Shown here one piece after another: positions 9,893 to 17,170 of a stretch of DNA of 64,000 bases. Under the pieces are notes generated by a model that worked only from the letters and a program-made list of their open reading frames with translations, had not been told where the DNA came from and ran no database searches. A program made the translations under genes and the position numbers. Source of the DNA: Helicobacter canis (GTDB taxonomy: Bacteria; Campylobacterota; Campylobacteria; Campylobacterales; Helicobacteraceae); the NCBI RefSeq assembly GCF_900451095.1, contig NZ_UGHV01000001.1:186001-250000 (forward strand), given 5' to 3'. Numbering within the stretch: position 1 is the first letter of the stretch; every line of letters starts with the position of its first letter.

Positions 9893-11989
9893 TTGGACAC
9901 ACTACTCTCCCAGCTAAACCAAGCCCAAGCAGAGGCAGCCCAGCATATCGATGGCGCGCTATTGATTCTAGCAGGCGCAGGCAGCGGGAAGACAAAAACT
10001 ATCACCACGCGTCTAGCCTATCTCATCAAAGTCGTAGGGATCCCGCCCCAATGCACTCTCACGCTCACTTTCACCAACAAAGCCGCAAATGAAATGCGCA
10101 CTAGAGCATTGCAGCTCTTAGGTGTAGAGATCCCGCACCCACCCTTGCTCTGCACTTTCCACCGCTTTGGGCTGCTCTTTTTACGCGAGCATATCCACCA
10201 CCTAGGGCGCAAACACGACTTCACACTGCTTGATAGCGATGATCAAAAGCGCGTTATCAAAAAACTGGATTCTAGCTTTGCCTACTTTAGCCCTGCCCAG
10301 ATTCTAGGCTATATCTCTAGCTGCAAAAACAAGCTTATCCCCCCCGATCAAGCACGCAAGCAGGCAAAAAGCGAGCATTTCCTAGATCTAAGCAAAGCCT
10401 ATCAAGCCTATCAGGCATTTTTAGAAGACAACAATATGCTTGATTTTGATGATTTACTGCTAAAGAGCTATGAGATTCTAGCGATCAATACTGAAATCGC
10501 TACAATGATGAGTGAGCGATACCAATACATTATGGTTGATGAATACCAAGATACAAACTTCTTGCAAGTCTCTTTGCTACAAAAGCTCTGCACCACGCAT
10601 AGCAATCTCTGTGTCGTAGGCGATGATGACCAAAGCATTTATAGCTGGAGGGGGGCGGATATTTCTCATATCTTGCACTTTGCGCAAACTTTTGGCGCAA
10701 AGACCATCACCCTAGCCCAAAACTATCGCTCCAAAGAGCCGATTCTACGCGCGGCAAACGCCCTTATCGCACACAACACCTCTAGGCTTGGCAAGGAGCT
10801 GCATAGCACAAGGGGGCAAGGCGATGAAATTGTGCTGCTTAGCAATGCTGATGAAGTAGCAGAGGCAAACACCATAGCCAGCCACATTACCACGCTTTTA
10901 GCACAGGGCATCGCTCCTACGCAAATCGCCATACTCTTCCGCCTAAATGCGCTCTCTCGCAGTATAGAAGAGGGCTTAAACCGCGCCAAAATCCCCTATA
11001 AACTTATCGGCGCGACTAGATTTTATGAAAGAGCAGAGATCAAAGATGTGCTAGCATATTTCCGCGTGGTGCTAAATCTTAATGATGATTTCTCTCTCTC
11101 GCGAATCATCAATGTCCCCAAACGCTCCCTTGGCAAAATCGCGCAAGAAAAGATCTTTAGCACTGCTAGTGCGCATAAACTTAGTGTCTATGAAGCCTAC
11201 AAACAAGGGCTACTAGAATCCACTTTATCACACACGCAAAATAAGCAGCTACGCGCTCTTTTTGACACCCTAGAAATCCTGCAAGCAAAACTCCAAGAAA
11301 GCGCGCTAGGATTTTTAGACGCCTTTGATGAGAGCTTTGCTTTGCGCTTGCAAACAAGTGCTGATGATATTGATAGGCGGGCAAATATTGAGGAGTTTTA
11401 TGGCTATTTCCGCGACTTTTTTATGCAAAATCCGCACCAAGGGCTTGATGATTTGCTCTATGAGCTAAGTCTCTCTTCTAGCAGTGATGTAGAAGTGGGC
11501 GAGAGTGTGAGCTGTATGAGCGTACATAGCTCTAAGGGGCTGGAGTTTGACTATGTGTTTATCATAGGCTGTGAAGAAGGATTTTTCCCCCTGCTGCGTG
11601 AAGAGGGCGATCTACAAGAAGAGCGGCGGCTAGGCTATGTAGCCTTCACGCGCGCTAGGGAGAGACTCTTTGTCTCACACGCGCATTCTCGATTTTACAA
11701 AGGCAAGCGAGAGAGTCTAGCCCCATCGCGCTTCCTCAAAGAAGCTAGAATCCACTTTTGTGAAGATAGCGTAAAAGTGGATTCTAGGGGCGATTCTAGG
11801 GGCGTGGATTCTAGAGGGGCAAAAGTGGATTCTAGTGGTGGCTTTAGCAAGGGCTGTGCGGTAAGTCATAAAATCTTTGGGCTAGGAGTGGTGCAAGAAG
11901 TGCGTAGGCAGGGCGGGCAGGAGTATTTACGCATAAATTTTGGCGGGAATATCCGCTTGATCCTTGCTGATTTTGTGCAAAGGGTGTGA
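9893..11989 (+). CDS. uvrD: UvrD/Rep-family superfamily I DNA helicase
   Basis: 698-residue ATP-dependent 3'-5' helicase. Visible motifs: Walker A GAGSGKT (28-34), motif II VDEYQDTN (about 215), motif III GDDDQSIYSWRGA, motif IV LAQNYRS, motif V VHSSKGLEFDYVF, motif VI YVAFTRARERL, and a C-terminal Tudor-like stretch (GLGVVQEVRRQGG). In H. pylori the gene called uvrD or rep in this position acts in repair and limits recombination. It begins with TTG three bases after pflB. Residues about 618-648, linking helicase and Tudor parts, are almost entirely repeat-derived (RIHF then several KVDSR/DSRG units). Confidence 0.94.
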   Translation: MDTLLSQLNQAQAEAAQHIDGALLILAGAGSGKTKTITTRLAYLIKVVGIPPQCTLTLTFTNKAANEMRTRALQLLGVEIPHPPLLCTFHRFGLLFLREHIHHLGRKHDFTLLDSDDQKRVIKKLDSSFAYFSPAQILGYISSCKNKLIPPDQARKQAKSEHFLDLSKAYQAYQAFLEDNNMLDFDDLLLKSYEILAINTEIATMMSERYQYIMVDEYQDTNFLQVSLLQKLCTTHSNLCVVGDDDQSIYSWRGADISHILHFAQTFGAKTITLAQNYRSKEPILRAANALIAHNTSRLGKELHSTRGQGDEIVLLSNADEVAEANTIASHITTLLAQGIAPTQIAILFRLNALSRSIEEGLNRAKIPYKLIGATRFYERAEIKDVLAYFRVVLNLNDDFSLSRIINVPKRSLGKIAQEKIFSTASAHKLSVYEAYKQGLLESTLSHTQNKQLRALFDTLEILQAKLQESALGFLDAFDESFALRLQTSADDIDRRANIEEFYGYFRDFFMQNPHQGLDDLLYELSLSSSSDVEVGESVSCMSVHSSKGLEFDYVFIIGCEEGFFPLLREEGDLQEERRLGYVAFTRARERLFVSHAHSRFYKGKRESLAPSRFLKEARIHFCEDSVKVDSRGDSRGVDSRGAKVDSSGGFSKGCAVSHKIFGLGVVQEVRRQGGQEYLRINFGGNIRLILADFVQRV
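11745..11835. repeat. Cluster of dispersed words in the uvrD linker
   Basis: An inverted copy at 11745-11759, direct copies at 11773-11787 and 11821-11835, and partial copies between (GATTCTAGG at about 11792, GTGGATTCTAG at 11804-11814). All are read in frames that avoid the TAG in the word. Confidence 0.9.
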
Positions 11990-11990
11990 G

Positions 11991-12668
11991 ATGCGATTTT
12001 TTGTGCTTTTGCTGTGCTTTTGTGCGCATTTGTGTGCCAAAGACTCTCTTACACACTTCATCGAGCAAAGCTATATGCACGCCTACAAAGACTATGACCT
12101 GCACATCACGCAAATCAGCCTACAAATCCCACCTTCAGCCAAAGACCTGCCCAATCTCTCCTGCGCTGCTCCAAATCTCTGCACACTCTCTGCCAATGCC
12201 CTTAGCAAATCCAGCGGCACACTCATAGCCAAAATCCACAACGGCACAAGCGTGCTATCTGTGCCTATCGCGTATAATATCGAAGCCGAGCTTACTATCA
12301 TCAAAGCCACGGGGCTTATTAGCTCCAATGTCAATATAACCACGCAAAACACCGCCACCACACGCGCCAAGCTCTCCACCCTTACAAGCACCAAGCTCCT
12401 ACCCCAAAGTGCGCTAGGCAAAGTCTCGGCGCGATCGCTCATAGGCTCTGGGGGGCTTATCACGCTAGATAAAGTCAAAGAGCGCGTGCTAGTGCGTAAG
12501 GGCGAGATGATCACAGGTATTATCCGCAGTGATAATCTCACCTTGCAAACCCAAGTCCAAGCCTTGCAAAATGGCTCACAAGGCGACATCATCAAAGTCC
12601 GCAATCAAAGCACGCAAAAAATCTTGCGCGCACAAATTATTGATGAAAGCACTGCCGAGATTCTCTAG
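11991..12668 (+). CDS. flgA: FlgA, flagellar P-ring assembly chaperone
   Basis: 225 residues with a Sec signal peptide (MRFFVLLLCFCAHLCA) and a C-terminal SAF-type domain containing VLVRKGEMITGIIRSDNL and GSQGDIIKVRNQSTQKIL, typical of FlgA, which assists P-ring assembly in the periplasm. The ATG at 11991 directly follows the uvrD stop, which implies translational coupling, and begins the signal peptide; an earlier in-frame start inside uvrD lacks support. The uvrD-flgA adjacency is shared with H. pylori as I recall it. Confidence 0.85.
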   Translation: MRFFVLLLCFCAHLCAKDSLTHFIEQSYMHAYKDYDLHITQISLQIPPSAKDLPNLSCAAPNLCTLSANALSKSSGTLIAKIHNGTSVLSVPIAYNIEAELTIIKATGLISSNVNITTQNTATTRAKLSTLTSTKLLPQSALGKVSARSLIGSGGLITLDKVKERVLVRKGEMITGIIRSDNLTLQTQVQALQNGSQGDIIKVRNQSTQKILRAQIIDESTAEIL

Positions 12669-12682
12669 CTTCTATCTGGTCC

Positions 12683-12843
12683 CTAGAATCCACTTTTTGA
12701 TAAGGATTCGGCTTTCTAAAGAAACTTTGCTTCGCTTGTTTTGGGGGCAGAGCAAGACTAGAGGTCTGCGGTTGTCCTAAAAATAGCGTAATCAATCGCA
12801 TTGCTTACCCAAGACTGAATCACTAGCCCTAGAATCCACTTTT
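12683..12843. repeat. Intergenic repeat block after flgA
   Basis: Two inverted copies of the dispersed word (12683-12698 and 12829-12843) flank a composite: a CTTTCTAAAGAAA micro-module (about 12711-12724) and a family III structured element whose right arm CCTAAAAATAGCG (12776-12788) lost its partner, replaced by TTTTGGGGGCA. The 246-base gap between flgA and feoA holds no credible gene. Confidence 0.8.
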
Positions 12844-12914
12844 TGCACACCTACTTGCGAGCTTTACATTGTAAGTAAGATACTATCCATTGCGCGGAGC
12901 AACAAGCAGCGGAG

Positions 12915-13142
12915 CTATATTAGCTCTACTTGTATCTGCCTAGCTTCTTCATTGCGCAGGGCGATGATTGTTTGATGCACTTGCACGGAAATAGTCGCCT
13001 TTTTGGCTGAGGTTTGCAAGATCGTGATGATCACGCCAGCCACTATCCCAAGCGATGCTAAACGCTCTTTGGCTATGCTATCTTCTAGGTTGATTGCCGT
13101 AACTTTGTAGCTATGGTTATATGCACAAGCATCAAGATTCAT
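12915..13142 (-). CDS. feoA: FeoA-family ferrous iron transport protein
   Basis: 75-residue SH3-like FeoA protein (ERLASLGIVAGVIITILQ, then ISVQVHQTIIALRNEEARQIQV). FeoA is a small cytosolic partner of the FeoB ferrous-iron permease. FeoB is not adjacent, as in some Helicobacter. A Fur-like operator overlaps its presumed promoter, which fits iron repression. AGGAC precedes the ATG. Confidence 0.85.
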   Translation of the reverse strand: MNLDACAYNHSYKVTAINLEDSIAKERLASLGIVAGVIITILQTSAKKATISVQVHQTIIALRNEEARQIQVELI

Positions 13143-13151
13143 TTTGTCCTC

Positions 13152-13177
13152 TATAATGATAATGTATATTATTATAG
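13152..13177. promoter_or_regulatory. Fur-box-like inverted repeat between feoA and fkbM
   Basis: An A/T-only inverted repeat (left half ATAATGATAAT, right half TATATTATTAT, 9 of 11 positions complementary) resembles Fur operators built of GATAAT units. It lies 10 bases upstream of the feoA start and overlaps the TATAAT-like sequence for that gene. It is also 73 bases upstream of the divergent FkbM gene. Confidence 0.6.
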
Positions 13178-13249
13178 CACTTTTGCGTTACGCTTGTGCT
13201 ACAATCGCTTCCGCGCCTTTCGCGCTTATTTATACCACAAGGAGTCGCT

Positions 13250-14257
13250 ATGAAATTCTTGGCACAAGCCATTTACCAGCACACTTTAAAGACACAAAGC
13301 AGGCTTTGTTTTAGAATCTTGCTGCATTTACGCAAGTTTTTACTACGCTTTTGTGATCCTGTTATCACCGCTACTTTTAGAGGGCTTAGGCTTACTATGC
13401 CCTTTTCTCATACGATTTTTATCAATCAAAAGCTCTATCCGCATTATGATATGCGCTTGCAAGCTATCGCGCAATATATTTGTGCCAAAGATGGCAGGCT
13501 TGCTATGATTGATGTAGGGGCAAATATCGGCGATACGGCGGTGCTCTCTTTAAGCGATCAAGCTAGCAATGCTTCATATTTGCTTATAGAAGGAGAGAGG
13601 AGCTATGCGGATTTGATTTATACCAATCTCTCGCACAATCTCCGCTCTCTCCATAAGCTCCCTAGCCCAGATTCTTATGCTATCTATACGACTAATAGCA
13701 CACTAGATTCTACGGGGGGGGGGGGAGACCATAAACTCTTTTATATTTACACGACATTTTTAGGGCAGAGCGACTCTTGTGAAAAGTATGCGATGAGCTT
13801 GCAAGATGGTAGTGGCAAGCTTGTCGCTAGCTCTACTTCATCATCTATCACTACACTAGATCACATTATCCAGCAGACCAACTTCACACCTAATTTCATC
13901 AAAATCGATACCGATGGATTTGACTTCAAAGTCCTCCGAGGAGCTAGGGCTACGATTAGCGCATTTATGCCGACTCTTTATTTTGAGTGGAGTTTATCGC
14001 ATTTGCTCGAGCAAGGAGAATCCCCAACTTCTATATTCCCTATGCTTAGAGACTTGGGCTATGAAAAGCTTGTGATATTTGATAATTTTGGGGACTTGCT
14101 ATGTGTGCTAGATAGCACTGATAGGCTAAATCTTAGCCTACTTATGGGCTATACAAACACTTCCAAGCAAATCCACTACTACGATGTGCTAGCTATCCAT
14201 AGGGCTAGCTCTTTTTGCCTGCAAGAGTATTTAAGGATTTATGCAAGCGGGGCTTAA
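13250..14257 (+). CDS. FkbM-family methyltransferase, phase-variable
   Basis: 335-residue SAM-dependent methyltransferase of the FkbM type, usually O-methylating sugars in surface glycans. The SAM-binding region is IDVGANIGDTAVL near residue 86 and the FkbM signature FIKIDTDGFDFKVLRGA lies near 216. A run of 12 G (13714-13725), read as four glycines near residue 156, places the gene under slipped-strand switching; it is in frame here. Start chosen at 13250, just after AAGGAG. Its neighbour is a Maf glycosylation protein, so a flagellin- or LPS-sugar substrate is plausible but unproven. Confidence 0.88.
   Translation: MKFLAQAIYQHTLKTQSRLCFRILLHLRKFLLRFCDPVITATFRGLRLTMPFSHTIFINQKLYPHYDMRLQAIAQYICAKDGRLAMIDVGANIGDTAVLSLSDQASNASYLLIEGERSYADLIYTNLSHNLRSLHKLPSPDSYAIYTTNSTLDSTGGGGDHKLFYIYTTFLGQSDSCEKYAMSLQDGSGKLVASSTSSSITTLDHIIQQTNFTPNFIKIDTDGFDFKVLRGARATISAFMPTLYFEWSLSHLLEQGESPTSIFPMLRDLGYEKLVIFDNFGDLLCVLDSTDRLNLSLLMGYTNTSKQIHYYDVLAIHRASSFCLQEYLRIYASGA
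13714..13725 (+). repeat. G12 homopolymer in the FkbM gene
   Basis: Twelve consecutive G bases inside the coding frame. Gain or loss of one G would truncate the protein after the SAM-binding half. Typical of Helicobacter/Campylobacter contingency loci. Confidence 0.95.
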
Positions 14258-14309
14258 GTGGATTTAAAATTGCTTAAGGCTTCTAAAGCCTAGCTACCAA
14301 GGAGCCTTA

Positions 14310-16244
14310 ATGAGCCATTTTGATACCAACCTAGCCGCCCTAGCCAAAGTCGATGCGCTACTATATCTCGCTTTGAAATCTTTCAAGCCCAATCAACACT
14401 ATGAAGTCTTTATGGATAATGATCCGGCAAACTACAACATCATCGATACCAAAAACACCAAAGCTCTCTACCTCACAAAGCCTATTGATGAGATTATGGA
14501 GAGAAATGCCCAGCTCCATAGCTACTCTTACTACCCCTTTTTATACCTCTATGGACTAGGCAATGGCGTGCTAATCCGCTTGCTCTTTAATGAGCAGCGG
14601 CAGCGCATAGTAGTCTTTGAGCCAGAGCTTGAGATCATTTTCATCGTGCTAAATTTGCTTGATTTTTCTAGTGAAATCGCCACGCAAAAGCTGCAAATCA
14701 TCTACACTAAGCAAATCGGCTATATGGGCGTGGATTCTCTCTTTGATAGCAATAAATACTCCCGCGTATTTGTAAAAACTTATGACCTACTAGTAACCTG
14801 CCCATATTATGAGAGCTATCACGATGATATTTTGCGTATCAATGGCTATTTTATCAAAGCCATTGAGCAAGCGGTCGTGAGTGTGGGCAATGACGCTAGG
14901 GATTCTGTGGTGGGGATTTATCACCACATAGCCAATCTCCCAGACGCCCTGCGCACCCCAAGCCTAAAGGATCTCGTGCTAGCTTTAAGGGGCAGAGATA
15001 GCGCGATCATCATCTCCACAGGTCCTAGCCTACATAAGCAGCTGCCCTTGCTGAAAAAAGTCGCGCCCTATGCGACATTATTATGCGTGGATGCGAGCTT
15101 CCCCATTCTCACAAAGCACGGCATAAAGCCAGATATTGTCCTAAGTCTAGAGCGCGTGCAAGAAAGTGCCAAATTCTACACCGACACGCCCAAAAGCGCG
15201 CAAAAAGGCGTGGTGTTTGCCCTAACTTCTATCGTGCATAAGCACACCAAGCTAGCCCTAAAGGGGGCAAAAGTGTGCTTTAGCTTCCGTCCATTTGGCT
15301 ATACAAGTCTCTTTGGCTTTGATGAGTATGGGTATTTAGGCATAGGAATGAGTGCGGCAAATATGGCGTATGAGCTAGCGATGCTCGCAGAATTTAAGCA
15401 GTGCATATTTATCGGGCAGGATTTGGCGTTTGGCGATGATGGCAGCTCGCATTCTAAAGATGCGATCTATGGCACACAAGAGTCCCAATACAAAAAAGAG
15501 GGCATATATGTCCCGCGCTATGGTGGAGAAGGGCAGATAGAGACAAGCAAGATTTGGAAGCTATTTTTACACTTTTTTGAAAAGGACATTGCTAGGACGC
15601 CACCTAGTATGCAAGTCATCAATGCCACGCAAGGAGGCGCGCGCATAGCTGGCACAAAGGAGCTGCCCTTTACACAAGTGGTAGAATCTATCGTGCAAAA
15701 AGCGCAGAAAAAGCCCCCCCTACTGCTAGCCCCACCTAGCCCCAAGCACAGCGCAAAGCTCATCAAGCAAGCCTACAAAAAAGCCCAAGACATCATCAAA
15801 TACGGCAGCACGCAAAAGCGCAAGATCGAGCGCGTATTTTTGCAGCTAGCTAGAGAGCTAGAGCATATAGAAAAGCTCAATGCCCAAAACAAGCTTGAAA
15901 AGATCAATTTCGCCAAGCTTAATGCCCTAAGCGATAAAATCGATGATATTAAAGGGCTTTTTGGCGAGCGGAAATTTACGAGCTACTTTATGGACGCCAT
16001 ACAATCCTACATATTCCACCAAGAGCTAGACATCGCCAAAGTGCTAGTGCTCTACACTGCCAATGAAGATGAGCTTAAAGCAAAGCAGCTGCAATGGCTC
16101 TACTACCATAAATACTGGCTTTTCTCGCTTGCTGGGGGGATAGACTGCGTGATCCACACAACACAAAAAGCCCTTGATGAGTGGAGCAAGCAGGATCTAG
16201 CCCTAGCAAGCAGCAAACCCACTAAACGCGCAACTCTAAGCTAG
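14310..16244 (+). CDS. Motility accessory factor (Maf, DUF115) glycosyltransferase
   Basis: 644 residues. The central DUF115 domain is recognised by SAIIISTGPSLHKQLPLLKK (near residue 230), LLCVDASFPILTKHGIKPD and FIGQDLAFGDDG. Maf proteins in Campylobacterota transfer nonulosonic (pseudaminic or legionaminic) sugars to flagellin or act in their glycosylation pathway. AAGGAG precedes the ATG. The TAG stop codon (16242-16244) is supplied by a copy of the dispersed repeat starting at 16241. A seven-C run at 15714-15720 is short for phase variation. Adjacent to an FkbM methyltransferase. Confidence 0.88.
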   Translation: MSHFDTNLAALAKVDALLYLALKSFKPNQHYEVFMDNDPANYNIIDTKNTKALYLTKPIDEIMERNAQLHSYSYYPFLYLYGLGNGVLIRLLFNEQRQRIVVFEPELEIIFIVLNLLDFSSEIATQKLQIIYTKQIGYMGVDSLFDSNKYSRVFVKTYDLLVTCPYYESYHDDILRINGYFIKAIEQAVVSVGNDARDSVVGIYHHIANLPDALRTPSLKDLVLALRGRDSAIIISTGPSLHKQLPLLKKVAPYATLLCVDASFPILTKHGIKPDIVLSLERVQESAKFYTDTPKSAQKGVVFALTSIVHKHTKLALKGAKVCFSFRPFGYTSLFGFDEYGYLGIGMSAANMAYELAMLAEFKQCIFIGQDLAFGDDGSSHSKDAIYGTQESQYKKEGIYVPRYGGEGQIETSKIWKLFLHFFEKDIARTPPSMQVINATQGGARIAGTKELPFTQVVESIVQKAQKKPPLLLAPPSPKHSAKLIKQAYKKAQDIIKYGSTQKRKIERVFLQLARELEHIEKLNAQNKLEKINFAKLNALSDKIDDIKGLFGERKFTSYFMDAIQSYIFHQELDIAKVLVLYTANEDELKAKQLQWLYYHKYWLFSLAGGIDCVIHTTQKALDEWSKQDLALASSKPTKRATLS

Positions 16245-16490
16245 AATCCACTTTCTACATCTCTTGTTTTCTTATCTTGTATCCGTGATTGCAAGCGGAT
16301 TATCCGCGTATCCACACACCGCGCAAAAGTGGATTCTAGGGGGTTACCTGTTATTTTATGGATTGCCGCGCCTTGCTGTCGCAAGGCTCGCAATGACAAA
16401 GTAGGCGACTTTCTCCGTCATCGCGAGCGAGTGAAGCGAGCGTGGCGATCCATAAGAAACACCGCCAAAGTCGCAAAAAGTGGATTCTAG
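16241..16490. repeat. Intergenic repeat block between maf and ybaB
   Basis: Copies of the dispersed word at 16241-16253 (inverted), 16325-16339 and 16475-16490. Between them are two family I elements: 16359-16397 with variable stem GCCTTGC/GCAAGGC (16370-16376, 16381-16387), and 16416-16452, the GCGAGCGAGTGAAGCGAGCG form, whose interior is not complementary. No gene is seen in this gap. Confidence 0.85.
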
Positions 16491-16491
16491 G

Positions 16492-16797
16492 CTAAGATTT
16501 TTGAAACGGATTAAGTCCGCCAAGTAGATTAAGGGCTTGGGATTTTTTGCTGTTTTCGACATTTTTGTAGGCATCATTTAGGGCTGAGATTAAGAGAATC
16601 TGCAAGGAGTCTTTATCCTCTAGCAAAGAGTCATCGATACTAATATCCACCACCTCCCCTGCGCCATTTATGCTGACACTCACAAGCCCGCCGCCACTCT
16701 TAGCCGTGTGGATAGAGTCTTGCGCACTAGATTCTAGCTCTTGCATTTGCTTTTGCATTGTGCTTAGTAGAGATTGTAATTGATTCATATCAAACAT
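16492..16797 (-). CDS. YbaB/EbfC nucleoid-associated protein
   Basis: 101-residue small dimeric DNA-binding protein (MQKQMQELE coiled start, [17 protein letters not shown] core). The YbaB family coats DNA and is usually beside recR or dnaX; here it follows panD by 2 bases, as in H. pylori. GGAGTAATA precedes the ATG. Its stop codon lies directly against a repeat copy. Confidence 0.9.
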   Translation of the reverse strand: MFDMNQLQSLLSTMQKQMQELESSAQDSIHTAKSGGGLVSVSINGAGEVVDISIDDSLLEDKDSLQILLISALNDAYKNVENSKKSQALNLLGGLNPFQKS

Positions 16798-16799
16798 TA

Positions 16800-17162
16800 T
16801 TACTCCTTTGGTTGTTGTAGTAAGCGATTATTCTCATCGACAAAAGCGACTCTAGGCGTATGCACTTTTGCCTCCTCTAGCGTCATACTCGCATACGCGA
16901 TGATGATCACCACATCACCCACGCAAGCAAGCCTAGCTGCCGCGCCATTTAGACACACTACCCCGCTACCACTCTCCCCTAGCAAGACATAGGTGCTAAG
17001 TCTTGCGCCATTATTGACATTGACTACATCAACTTTCATACCTTCAAGCAAGCCCACTGCATTACACAACGCCCTATCAATCGTAATGGAGCCTATATAG
17101 TTGATATTTGCATCACTCACGCGTGCGCGGTGGATTTTGGCATAGAGCATTTCAAAGTGCAT
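16800..17162 (-). CDS. panD: Aspartate 1-decarboxylase precursor
   Basis: 120-residue pyruvoyl enzyme converting L-aspartate to beta-alanine for pantothenate and coenzyme A. Self-cleavage is expected at Gly24-Ser25 ([10 protein letters not shown]), giving the pyruvoyl-bearing alpha chain. The catalytic NGARLSTY and [11 protein letters not shown] motifs are intact. It is followed by ybaB, same strand. Eight bases separate it from the end of hydE upstream. Confidence 0.97.
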   Translation of the reverse strand: MHFEMLYAKIHRARVSDANINYIGSITIDRALCNAVGLLEGMKVDVVNVNNGARLSTYVLLGESGSGVVCLNGAAARLACVGDVVIIIAYASMTLEEAKVHTPRVAFVDENNRLLQQPKE

Positions 17163-17170
17163 AGACTCTC

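Noticed and set aside
12683-12843. Simple rho-independent terminator for flgA
   Set aside because: Long pairing is incomplete at this copy and no T run follows; the repeat element explains the bases better.
15714-15720. C7 run in maf as a phase-variation tract
   Set aside because: Seven bases is short and the gene is in frame; listed only as a remark in the gene entry.
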